From NCBI RefSeq assembly GCF_019355555.1, contig NZ_CP072142.1, positions 1,054,001-1,118,000 on the forward strand: a stretch of DNA of 64,000 bases, given 5' to 3'. A model generated the notes under the pieces. It searched no databases and was not told the origin of the DNA. It saw nothing but the letters and a program-made list of their open reading frames with translations. The DNA is from Rhizobium sp. L51/94 (GTDB taxonomy: Bacteria > Pseudomonadota > Alphaproteobacteria > Rhizobiales > Rhizobiaceae). This document shows, piece by piece, positions 52,488 to 60,992 of this stretch; the first letter of the stretch is position 1; each line of letters opens with the position of its first letter. The translations under genes and the position numbers were made by a program.

Positions 52488-54047
52488 CTACTTGCAGGTC
52501 CAGCTGTAGCGCGTGAACTTGTAGTCGAAGGATTGCATCGGCACGGCGTGAAAGCCTTCCAGGCACTTGTCCATGGCGTGCTGGACGGTCTGCGTCTGGA
52601 GGAAGACATCCGGCTGCAGGTCGACGATTTTGTGCTGCAGTTCCTTGTAGATATCGGCCTGCTGCTTGGCGTCGGTGGTTTCCCGCGCTTTGTCGATCAG
52701 GGCGTCGATGGCAGGATCCTGCAGCCATTCGGCAGACGCCCAGGTGCCGGCCGCCTTCGAATGATACTGCGTAAAGAACATAGAGTCGGGCGACGGATAG
52801 GTCGGGCCGAAGAAGATCTGGTTCACGGCGGGCGTGGTGTCCACCTTCGTCGAGATCTCGGTAATGCGGTTCCATGGATCGGCTTGCTGCGTCACCTTGA
52901 AGCCGAGCTGTTCGAGATTGGACTGCATCAGGAGGCTGATTTCTTCCTCGAACTTCGTGCCTGCGACATAGCCGAGCGTGATCGGGATTTGTTGGCCGGC
53001 ATATTTCGACTGCGCGATTTCGGCCTTCGCCGCTTCCAGATCGAACTTCGGTGCCGGAAGGTCGCTGGCATAGAAGTCGGCAAAACCTGCCGGCAGCGGG
53101 CCGTTCAACGGGCCGCCGGGTACGATGACGTTGCGAACCGTATCGTAATCGGTGGCAAGGGCGAGTGCCTTGCGGATGTGGATATCGTCCGTCGGCGCCA
53201 CTTTCGTGTTGAGCTTCAGGTAGAAGCCGATCGTCGTATCTTCGCTGACAATGTTGAAGCGGCCCATCTCCTTCAGCGCCTTGTAGGTCTCCGGCGATTG
53301 ATATTGGCTGCTCATGGTCAATTCGCCAGACGCGGCGAGCGAGCGCACCGTTGCTTCGTCATTGGTAATGATCCAGCGGACCTCGTCGATCGGGCCGGGG
53401 CCGAAACCCTTGTAGTATTTCGGATCGCGCTCGATGGTCATCGACGCGCCGCGGTCCCATTTGGTGAGCGTGTAGGGACCGGCGCCGGCCGTCTTGGTGG
53501 CGAGATACGTCTGCCCGTCATCGCTGCCGGCATTGGCCTTGACGACATCGGCGTTGACGATGAACACGGCCGGAACGGTGCTGAGGAAAGGCGCGAATGC
53601 CTTGGCCAGACTGAACTTGACCGTATGCGCATCGACGGCGGTCACCGATTCGGGCTTCAGCACGCCCGCAAAGAGGTTGGAGGGCCCCTGATTTATCTTC
53701 AGCAGCCGCTCGAAGGAATAGACGACATCGGATGCCTTGACCGGCGAGCCGTCGGTGAAGTGTGCATCGGCGCGCAGCTTGAAGACCACCTCTTTGGCAT
53801 CCGGTGAAATTGTCCAGCTTTGGGCGAGTTCAGGCTGCAGTTTGCCCTTGGAGTCGATGGTGATCAGACCATCGTAAAGGTTCACGGCCGCCATGTAGTC
53901 GGTGTAGTCGGAGATTTTTGCAGGATCGATGGTGCCGAAGATCTGCACGGTGTTCATGGTAACGACAGTCTTCGCCGCAGCGGTGCCGGCGATACCGGCA
54001 ATGAGCGCGGCGAGCGCGGTTGAAGCAATCAGTCTGGACTTGCTCAT
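52488..54047 (-). CDS. Oligopeptide-type ABC transporter substrate-binding protein (DppA-like)
   Basis: A 519-residue periplasmic binding protein of family 5. The signal peptide lies within residues 1-26 (STALAALIAGIAGTAAA), then DPAKISDYTDYMAAVNLYDGL shape, the family signature region ELAQSWTISPDAKEVVFKLR, and SDVVYSFERLL. GGGAG precedes ATG 54047. Family 5 proteins bind peptides, opines or other small cationic or heterocyclic compounds. Here the linked HyuA and DUF917 genes suggest a hydantoin- or thiohydantoin-like ligand rather than a peptide. Confidence 0.94.
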   Translation of the reverse strand: MSKSRLIASTALAALIAGIAGTAAAKTVVTMNTVQIFGTIDPAKISDYTDYMAAVNLYDGLITIDSKGKLQPELAQSWTISPDAKEVVFKLRADAHFTDGSPVKASDVVYSFERLLKINQGPSNLFAGVLKPESVTAVDAHTVKFSLAKAFAPFLSTVPAVFIVNADVVKANAGSDDGQTYLATKTAGAGPYTLTKWDRGASMTIERDPKYYKGFGPGPIDEVRWIITNDEATVRSLAASGELTMSSQYQSPETYKALKEMGRFNIVSEDTTIGFYLKLNTKVAPTDDIHIRKALALATDYDTVRNVIVPGGPLNGPLPAGFADFYASDLPAPKFDLEAAKAEIAQSKYAGQQIPITLGYVAGTKFEEEISLLMQSNLEQLGFKVTQQADPWNRITEISTKVDTTPAVNQIFFGPTYPSPDSMFFTQYHSKAAGTWASAEWLQDPAIDALIDKARETTDAKQQADIYKELQHKIVDLQPDVFLQTQTVQHAMDKCLEGFHAVPMQSFDYKFTRYSWTCK

Positions 54048-54289
54048 GGTATCTCCCGGTTCAAGGTTCCCTGCGCGGCCTTGGGGCCGCTTTATTCATT
54101 GAGGTTTGTTCCGGCATCTTGCCGTGCCTGTGGAATGGACCATCTAAAATCACTTTCGGGACGTGGGTCATGGACGGCGATCAGGTCGCCGGCCGCGCCA
54201 ATCACGCTCGCCAGGTCTCCCCTGCCATGCTGCCCGGGAAGGCCCGCGAGAAAGATTGCATAGGGAAAATTGCCTGCCAATAAGCGCAA

Positions 54290-54323
54290 GGTCTAGGTTT
54301 TTGAATAAATGGTATAGGTTTTT
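54290..54323. promoter_or_regulatory. Direct repeats phased at 21 bp, probable activator site
   Basis: GGTCTAGGTTTTT (54290-54302) and GGTATAGGTTTTT (54311-54323) agree at 12 of 13 bases and start exactly 21 bp apart, two helical turns. They lie between the MalT-like regulator gene and dppA, in an A+T-rich patch. MalT-type regulators bind direct repeats, so this is a natural target for the neighbouring regulator. Confidence 0.6.
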
Positions 54324-54359
54324 TATCGAGGCGACGGCGTCGGCCTCATCTTTGCGCCG

Positions 54360-56705
54360 CTACTTCACGATACCCAGCGCACGCGCAGAACCGATGGCTT
54401 CCTGGCGGTTGCGACAGCCAAGCTTGCGATAGACATTTCCCAGGTGAAACTTCACAGTCGCTTCGCTCAAGCCCAGCGAGTGCGCAACATATTTGTTGGC
54501 CGCGCCTTCGGAGATCATCATCAGGATCTTGCTCTCCCGCCGGGACAAGTCATTGCGCTTGCCCGAACCGGTCGAGAGCCGCCCGCTGTCCTTCAGCTTT
54601 CGGATGATCTGTTTCGTTGCGAGCGATGTGGACAGAAATGCGCCGATGCGCTCGTTTCCAATCAATTCGTCCAGCATCACTCGCTCTTCGGACAAAGGCG
54701 CAATCGCACCGAGCCGCGCGCAATCCTCGAATGTTTTTTGAAGGAGGGCACGAGCACGGGTCAGATTTCGCTGACGCTTTGCAATATAGGCAAGCCAGAT
54801 CTCCACGCCGATCCGCTGGCGATCGGTAAGGCTGAGATTGCGCATGATCCCGGCAATGAGATCGTCCAAGCCCTTGCGTCCGGGCTGCTCGTAGACCACT
54901 TGGCGCATCCAGGCTAAGGCCAAGGCGATGTCATCCCGGTTACCGATCTGCGCGAGCGTATGATCCGAGGATCCGAGCACCCAGTTCCGATCGATACGCG
55001 AGTCAATCGCACTCAACCGCTCGGCAGCCTCCTGCCAACGATTGGCGTTCTGTAGAATGGTCGCCTCGCGGATTTCGATCATGATCTGAAATTGCCGGTT
55101 CGACACCTGGTAGACACGCCAGCGATCAAGAAAGCTGCGCGCCGCGATCGTCGAGAAATGGTCGCCGAGCGCCTGGCTTCCGTAGTGCAAGGCAAGCTCA
55201 AGCAGGCTCGGCCAGATTTCGCCATGTGAGAAATCGTCGATTTCCAGGCTTAGAAACCTCGCCAGCGGCTCGGCACGGCCGGTCTCGTAGTCGACGCAGG
55301 CTTCGAGCAGCGCCTGCAAGCGCGCATCGCTCGGGCTTTCGAATGGAATATCAACAAGGCACTTGGCCGAAAGCGCCGTATATTTGCGCGCAGCCAGCAC
55401 ATCGCCCGTCAGGAGGCGGATCAGCGCCCTGTGCAGACTGATATAAAAGCAGAGCATTGGCGATTTGGCGCATTCGTAGTGGTACATGGCACGCTGCGCA
55501 ACATCTTCTGCCTCCGCAAAGCGCCGGTTGCGGATATAGAATTCAAGAACCGAGTTGTAGAAACTGCCGCGAAAGAGATGCTCATCGAGCGGAAACTCGG
55601 CCACGAGCGCAAAACAACGCTGCAGCAATTCTTCGGAAAAGAAATAGTCCTCATAGATCAGCATCAACAGACGGAATGCGCGAAACTCTCTTGAGAAAAC
55701 CGACCGCGGAGAAAACACTGCTTCCGGATCGTTGGCGAGATCGCCGAACCGGTCGGAAAGCAAGTGCCGTGCTCTGGACACATCGCCCGTCTTCAGCGCT
55801 TGCAATGCCATCGACAAGACGAGGGTCTCTGTCTGTAGCGCAAAACTACGTGGAAAGCCGTCGAGTACCCTCGCGAAGGCAGCGGGACCATGGAAATAGA
55901 GGAAAAAATCTCCATGTTCGTCGTTGAAAACACGCAGCGCGCTGTCGAAGAAACCAGCGCGTTGGAACATCAAGATTGCCTCCACGGGGCAGCCTCGTCT
56001 TTCAAATGCCTCCGCAATGGCTTTGGATTCAGCCGGAACGTGGAGGCGTTCGTTGATTGCCATTTCAAGCGCCTCGTCCAACTCGTCAACTATGGCAGGC
56101 GTATTGAGGCAGCCGCCGTTTTCGAACGGGAGCAATGAATCTTGCTCGCTTAGCCGGATCCCACGTCCCTGCAACAGCAACTGCATATCGACGAGAGCAG
56201 CAGCCGGCATTGGTCGCAACATGTCCGTTACAAGGAAGGAGATCAGCGCGTCACCGCTTAAATGAGCATTGAACGCGACCAAGGGCCAACCGCCTATGCG
56301 CTCTTGCACTTCGGTCAAGCCTCCGAAAGCGGCAATCAGTTCCTCATTTGACACCAGCAAGATCTTCGGATCGGCGACATAGGCTTTGCCATAGGCGATT
56401 GCGCGGGAGAGACCGGGCAATACGACTTCAGCCCTTTTGGCAATAAAGATTCGAGCGGCGCCCGATACGAAAATTTCGGGAAGCTCAGCCGGTTCAAGGT
56501 AAGGCGGGATATCCCAAATGATAACATCACCCGGCCCAGCGGCTACAGGCGCGTCTCCGATATGCACATTAACGCCGAGCTCCGCTGCGATTTGGCCGAG
56601 AATGACCGATTTCCCCATCCCAGCTGGCGCTGACAAGACTACCACCGGTTCTTGTCGATCCAACAGTTTTATGAGAATTGCGGATCGGAGGAAGAGATCG
56701 TTCAT
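54360..56705 (-). CDS. MalT-like LuxR family regulator (large ATP-binding type)
   Basis: A 781-residue regulator with a P-loop APAGMGKS at residues 26-33 near the start, a long helical-repeat middle section, and a C-terminal LuxR helix-turn-helix (LSRRESKILMMISEGAANKY, then GLSEATVKFHLGNVYRKLG, about residues 715-765). This is the layout of MalT/LAL regulators, though slightly shorter than MalT (about 900). It is immediately upstream of the dpp-hyuA-DUF917 operon on the same strand and should activate it, perhaps via the phased repeats at 54290-54323. The inducer is unknown. Confidence 0.9.
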   Translation of the reverse strand: MNDLFLRSAILIKLLDRQEPVVVLSAPAGMGKSVILGQIAAELGVNVHIGDAPVAAGPGDVIIWDIPPYLEPAELPEIFVSGAARIFIAKRAEVVLPGLSRAIAYGKAYVADPKILLVSNEELIAAFGGLTEVQERIGGWPLVAFNAHLSGDALISFLVTDMLRPMPAAALVDMQLLLQGRGIRLSEQDSLLPFENGGCLNTPAIVDELDEALEMAINERLHVPAESKAIAEAFERRGCPVEAILMFQRAGFFDSALRVFNDEHGDFFLYFHGPAAFARVLDGFPRSFALQTETLVLSMALQALKTGDVSRARHLLSDRFGDLANDPEAVFSPRSVFSREFRAFRLLMLIYEDYFFSEELLQRCFALVAEFPLDEHLFRGSFYNSVLEFYIRNRRFAEAEDVAQRAMYHYECAKSPMLCFYISLHRALIRLLTGDVLAARKYTALSAKCLVDIPFESPSDARLQALLEACVDYETGRAEPLARFLSLEIDDFSHGEIWPSLLELALHYGSQALGDHFSTIAARSFLDRWRVYQVSNRQFQIMIEIREATILQNANRWQEAAERLSAIDSRIDRNWVLGSSDHTLAQIGNRDDIALALAWMRQVVYEQPGRKGLDDLIAGIMRNLSLTDRQRIGVEIWLAYIAKRQRNLTRARALLQKTFEDCARLGAIAPLSEERVMLDELIGNERIGAFLSTSLATKQIIRKLKDSGRLSTGSGKRNDLSRRESKILMMISEGAANKYVAHSLGLSEATVKFHLGNVYRKLGCRNRQEAIGSARALGIVK

Positions 56706-56961
56706 AGACTAACCACGTCGAAATGTTGCTACTGACTGGGGCGAAGAAACGCGGTTGTCACTACGGTCTACTATGCCATCAGAAGTGCGATAGTCAGCGT
56801 AGAGGCTGCCTCAAATGAGGTGGTTGTCTTAGCAGGTTTTGGTTCTTTCGGATTTGCAAGGATTCGATGGGCATCTCTGTGAACTGAGCCAAAATTACCT
56901 TCTGCAATATGCCCGACGAACGGCAAGCTGTGCAAGAAATATGACGGAGCGAGAATGGGGG

Positions 56962-57213
56962 CTAATCAAGCCTTTTATGCTGCACCCCGGCGTCTGGATC
57001 GTCCCCGAAGCATAGGCAATGCTTCCCATGCTTCTCTCCCAAAGTTCTTATTTGATACTGCCGAAGATCAGGTGGACCGCTTGGCGCCCTCGCTAAAGGT
57101 TTTTCGAATACCGACCATGTAATGCTGTTGAGCTTCTCCAGCGGATCGCCGACGGCACTCAGCCGTTCGCAACGATCATCCAAATCCCAAAAGCCCGGTT
57201 GCCCACGCCTCAT
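56962..57213 (-). pseudogene. IS5-family transposase N-terminal remnant
   Basis: The minus-strand frame reads MRRGQPGFWDLDDRCERLSA, then GDPLEKLNSITWSVFEKPLARA, following the N-terminus of IS5-group transposases (GFWD..RY..LS..GDPLE.L...). After about 45 codons the match is lost, and no DDE residues remain. It abuts the IS21 remnant in the same orientation. Confidence 0.6.
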
Positions 57214-57289
57214 CCGCTTCCAGCAAATCACACTGGCCGGATTGAGAATCATGAAACGCGGAAAATGGGGAGGTTTTTGGAGTTGTCCG

Positions 57290-57585
57290 ATTGTACGAGC
57301 CTTCGTAACCAAGGCTCATCAGTTCGCCGTACAACTGATTCAGGGTCCGCTCTGTTTGCGGTTCTTTTTGGACTCCGCCTTCAGCCAAGCTGACAACCGA
57401 TCAGCAAACGGGTCCAGCTTTCTCGGCGGCTCGGGAACCTGAAGCAACGGCTCTAGGCCGTTCAATCGCAGGTATTTGCGAATAGTGTCCCGGGATAAGC
57501 CCGTCCTGCGGCAAAGCTCCGGGATCGATAGATGGTCTCGAAAATGCCAGTGTCGGATCACGCTCAATAATGCCATGTCGATCAC
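57290..57585 (-). pseudogene. IS21-family transposase (IstA) N-terminal remnant
   Basis: The frame from 57585 reads SVIRHWHFRDHLSIPELCRR and TGLSRDTIRKYLRLNGLEP, the helix-turn-helix of IS21 IstA. After a frameshift near 57345-57355 another frame gives RTLNQLYGELMSLGYEGSYNR. The catalytic core and IstB are missing. It was cut by the junction with the IS5-type remnant. Direct repeats upstream (57628-57672) may be its terminal repeats. Confidence 0.75.
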
Positions 57586-57627
57586 TCCATAGCCCTCGCT
57601 GTAAACACGAGGGAAGGTTCAAACATA

Positions 57628-57672
57628 GGTCACTTCTCGATGGAAATATCCTGTGCCGCCGGGTCACTTCTC
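57628..57672. repeat. 11-bp direct repeats, probable IS21 left-end repeats
   Basis: GGTCACTTCTC occurs at 57628-57638 and again at 57662-57672, just outside the istA start. Multiple short repeats at the ends are typical of IS21-family elements. The opposite end was not found. Confidence 0.5.
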
Positions 57673-57935
57673 ATGTTTGGATGCCCCTTTCGATGCAAGG
57701 ACTTTTCTACCGCTAGAGCGACTGATCGGGGTGCGCACATGTTTCAGACCTCATATTGCGGCCGTGACATGCCGCGGGCCGGTATGGTGATACGCGGACT
57801 GGACTCCAAATCAGTGGAACGAGCTAGAAGCTCCCTGAGAAGTACTGGTTTGCCCAATCCCGATCTGTTCGATCATTTGCCCATGCGGTTTATGTCCTCC
57901 TCACATCGCCGTCTCTCCGAATTGAGGAGTCTCCG

Positions 57936-58740
57936 TTAGCAGACCGCCCCAGCCGGATCTCTATAATCTTCGTTGCGTGCAAGCATGGCCCAGATCATGC
58001 GTGCCATTTTGTTTGCCATAGCAATCGCCACCAGCATGCGCGGCTTTCGCGCCAGCATGTTTGAGAGCCACGAACCCGGTCTGCCGCCACCGCGTCCTTT
58101 CCAATGTACTACGGACATAGCGCCGATGATCAACAGCCGCCGGATGTCTCGCTGCCCCATCTTAGAGGTGTGACCGAGCTTCTGCTTACCTCCGCTCGAG
58201 TGCTGCCGCGGAACAATACCGAGCCAAGCAGCAAAATCGCGACCAGACCGGAATTCCTGCATCGAGGGTGCAAAGGCTGTGATTGCCATCGCGCATACCG
58301 GCCCGATACCTGGCATTTTTTGTAATCTACGAACGACATCGCTTTTACGTGCTTCAGCGGCAATATGACGGTCGATCTCGTCGATTTCGCTATGTAACTG
58401 CTCTATCTTGCTTAGATAAAGCCGGGCCATGCTCTGCACCAGCTCGGGGAGATTAGCCGACGTGATCAGGGCTGTGAGGCGATCGACTTTATCGAGACCC
58501 CTACCAACTATAATTCCATGCTCAGCCAGATGCCCACGCAGTGCGTTGACCATCTGCGTACGCTGACCAACGAGCAGGTCGCGCGTCCGGAAAACCATGG
58601 CCCGCGCCTGCTGCTCAGACGTCTTTACAGCAACGGTTCTCATTGTCGGGCGCATCGCAGCTTCTGCGACAGCCTTGAGGATCCTATCTGCGTTGTGCGG
58701 CTCGTGTTTGTGAGACATGAGTTGGTGTATATCGTATAGC
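57936..58740 (-). pseudogene. IS110-family transposase, damaged 5' part
   Basis: The C-terminal two thirds are clear: AEAAMRPTMRTVAVKTSEQQ, QMVNALRGHLAEHG, the transposase_20 segment MPGIGPVCAMAITAFAP, AAWLGIVPRQHSSGGKQKLG and SKMGQRDIRRLLIIGAM. The N-terminal DEDD domain should precede AEAAMRPTM, but only a scrambled stretch (MSHKHEPHNADRILKAV) is seen, after which the frame becomes unrelated sequence running to 58946. It lacks the first catalytic residues and should be inactive. Confidence 0.8.
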
Positions 58741-58884
58741 TCTGAAAACACATCGACGATGCTTTCGTTTGCAAGCGCAGGCTCGCGTCCGAGGGCCTCA
58801 AGCGATCCTTCGAGACCAAGGCGCAGATGCGTTCGCCCAGGTACACGACCCGGCTTACCGATCTTCCGGTCGTTCGCGCACAGT

Positions 58885-59823
58885 TTAGTCGTCGTCAAAA
58901 AGCTCGGGTTCGCCCATCGCTTCGGCAAGTCGGCGCAACTCTTCACGTCTCTCCGCAGTCGACAGAGCTATCTCTGAATCTGATTCTGTGAATCTCGTAG
59001 TGAGGAAGGGCAGGATGGCTGGATGCAACCATTGTTCGATCGGAGGATGTAGGTTCTGCCTGTTAAGATGCCAAAGACGTACTCTCTCAAGTGGAGTGAA
59101 GAGGTCGTCAATTTGTGTGGGATCAGTGTTCATCAACCTCTTGGTCTGGTCCGCCGACAAAAGGCGCATCATCGCGGATAGCATCCAAAGAATATCGACA
59201 TTGTTCGCCAGCATGAACCTCCGGAGAAAAGACATTACTCCATTAGCTGTCAATCCTGCCCGCGCGAGTGGTGCGGGATATTTTTTATTAGTATTGTATA
59301 CCCCCTCGATCATTGTTCCAATTGCATTGCCTATGCTTTGCGTTGCGCCGTGGAAGCGCTCCTCTGGGTAATACTTCATGTAAATCGACGAAATGTGTGT
59401 TCCGAATGTAACAAGTGCCATCATGACCTTGGCACCGTAGAAATCAGCCCAGTATTCAAGCGCTTGGTTGTCGGCGGGATCTGGAGTTTCCTCGAGGTGC
59501 CGATGAACAAGGTGCGCAATCTCATGACCGATGATTAGTAGGTGTAGATGAAGGCGGTCGGGGCCAACAATTACCTCGCTGGCCATATCTGGCGTGATTA
59601 CAATGCGTGCGTTAGCGCCAGTGCCACGGATGCACGCGCTGTGAGCAGGCTCCACAACGATTTTGACCAGTACGTTACCGTCAGGGTGAAAAAAGCTCTC
59701 GAAATCAGCAGCCGCTAGACGAGCTAGCTTCTCACCAGTCAGCACTTCCTGGGGATCCAACGTTTTTTCGTCTACTTCCATTTCACCCCGCCAGATAGTT
59801 TTTGTTCCAAGCGTGTAAGCCAT
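58885..59823 (-). CDS. HEXXH-motif putative metallopeptidase
   Basis: A 312-residue protein not recognised as a named family. HEIAH at residues 100-104 and a downstream EYWADFYG (Glu123, Asp127) give a gluzincin-like or M48-like zinc site. Hydrophobic stretches flank it, but no clear signal peptide is present. ATG 59823 is used; TTG 59829 is an alternative and neither has a good ribosome site. The gene is visibly A+T richer than its neighbours and lies beside an IS110 remnant, suggesting recent transfer. Function unknown; it might belong to an abortive-infection or toxin-type unit, which is speculation. Confidence 0.8.
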   Translation of the reverse strand: MAYTLGTKTIWRGEMEVDEKTLDPQEVLTGEKLARLAAADFESFFHPDGNVLVKIVVEPAHSACIRGTGANARIVITPDMASEVIVGPDRLHLHLLIIGHEIAHLVHRHLEETPDPADNQALEYWADFYGAKVMMALVTFGTHISSIYMKYYPEERFHGATQSIGNAIGTMIEGVYNTNKKYPAPLARAGLTANGVMSFLRRFMLANNVDILWMLSAMMRLLSADQTKRLMNTDPTQIDDLFTPLERVRLWHLNRQNLHPPIEQWLHPAILPFLTTRFTESDSEIALSTAERREELRRLAEAMGEPELFDDD

Positions 59824-60303
59824 CAGCAATCACCGTCAGTTCCATAAATTACGGTTACGCTTTAGGCGTTTCGTTTTACTTACGTTTTTAATTTCTGTAC
59901 GCGTCGGTAGTTCGCATCTCTTCAAGCGCAAAAAGAGCAGGGATTCCGTGAAGTGCTCCGGTCTCATGCGGAGTTGGAGTTCGCCGTTGCGGCAAGCAGG
60001 CACGGCGAACGGTAGGTGCTGGCCGCTCATGAGCGACTTCACCTCGTGGTTCGCCGGCAGCACGTTCTTCTTGGGGATGGCAGAAGTCCGCCACAGACAG
60101 GGTATGGATCTCATCAGCCTCAGCGTTGCGGGCCGGATTGCGAACGCTCTCCAATAAGTGAACCGCATTATGCAAACGTCCTTGACAACCCGCGGCAAAC
60201 CCGGCCAATTTGACGTGTGGTATCAATGTTACTTGGCAGTCAACCTCCAAAAGAGATCAAGTCCTTTGCCCTGCAGCGAATGGCTGAATGAGGCGGATAG
60301 ATA
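59824..60303. other. Intergenic stretch without recognisable gene
   Basis: About 480 bases between the metallopeptidase-like gene and the dehydrogenase small-subunit gene. Several frames are open on both strands (for example 59888-60250 minus), but none has a ribosome site or family resemblance. It should contain the promoter of the dehydrogenase genes and may hold further decayed mobile sequence. Confidence 0.5.
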
Positions 60304-60849
60304 ATGACTTACACATCTCACGATGACTGTCCCGAGGAATTCAGGCTTACCCGTCGGAAGTTGATGGTGGGTGGCGTTCTATTCGCCGGAGGCGTGTTGC
60401 TGCCCCCGGAGGTTTTGGCTCAATCTTTAGATGTGAGCACGCCGGATTTTTCGCCAAAATTCATGGAGGTGTCGTCTCTTCTGATCGACCATCGTTTGGA
60501 TCCTGAGGTCGGTGGACGCATGGCTGCGGCCATGCTGCGTATAAATTCAGAGATTGCGCAGGATATTGGGGCGATTATTGACATCGCAAAGAAAAAGAAT
60601 GCCAAGATCGTTGAGGATTTCTTCGCGGATATCCCGGATGGACGCCTCAAGAATAGCGCCTTGGCCATCATTTCGGCCTGGTATACGGGCGTAGTGGAAA
60701 ATTCAGCTAACGCGGAGGTCTTTGCCTTCGAGACGGCGCTTATGTACCAGCCGACCCATGACGTCATGACAATCCCGACCTACGCTATATCCGGTCCGAA
60801 TGGATGGAATGCGGAGGCCCCGCCGCTCGGCGACATGCCGACATTCTAA
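60304..60849 (+). CDS. Small subunit of membrane-bound FAD-dependent sugar/polyol dehydrogenase
   Basis: A 181-residue protein with a twin-arginine signal (LTRRKLMVGG, Arg17-Arg18) followed by a hydrophobic stretch to about residue 40. The mature part matches the sorbitol dehydrogenase small-subunit type (IISAWYTGVVENSANAEVFA, near the end ALMYQPTHDVMTIPTYAISG). Such subunits carry the folded GMC flavoprotein through the Tat pathway to the periplasm. It is followed by a strong hairpin and then by the GMC and cytochrome c genes. Confidence 0.88.
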   Translation: MTYTSHDDCPEEFRLTRRKLMVGGVLFAGGVLLPPEVLAQSLDVSTPDFSPKFMEVSSLLIDHRLDPEVGGRMAAAMLRINSEIAQDIGAIIDIAKKKNAKIVEDFFADIPDGRLKNSALAIISAWYTGVVENSANAEVFAFETALMYQPTHDVMTIPTYAISGPNGWNAEAPPLGDMPTF

Positions 60850-60850
60850 C

Positions 60851-60890
60851 AAAAGCCGCCACTTGCATGAGACCGCCGCTGGCGGCTTTT
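60851..60890 (+). terminator. Strong hairpin between small- and large-subunit genes
   Basis: AAAAGCCGCC (60851-60860) and GGCGGCTTTT (60881-60890) form a perfect 10-bp stem with a 20-base loop immediately after the small-subunit stop. The 3' arm ends in TTTT, so it can act as a factor-independent terminator in either direction. Its position inside an otherwise obvious operon suggests partial termination. Confidence 0.75.
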
Positions 60891-60992
60891 ACGTAAGTCG
60901 AGCAAGAAGCCCTCTCGAGGACAGAGCCCTTTGACAGGGTTAGGCGGGGTTGACGTACCTACTCGGATCCTTGGATAGTTGGAATTAGTCAG

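Noticed and set aside
52203..53807. Plus-strand ORF of 534 codons opposite the binding-protein gene
   Set aside because: Shadow of the DppA-like gene; composition is dominated by Arg/Asp/Val with no family pattern.
59836..60250. Open frames upstream of the dehydrogenase genes as an IS66-type or other gene
   Set aside because: No frame showed a consistent family pattern or a ribosome site.
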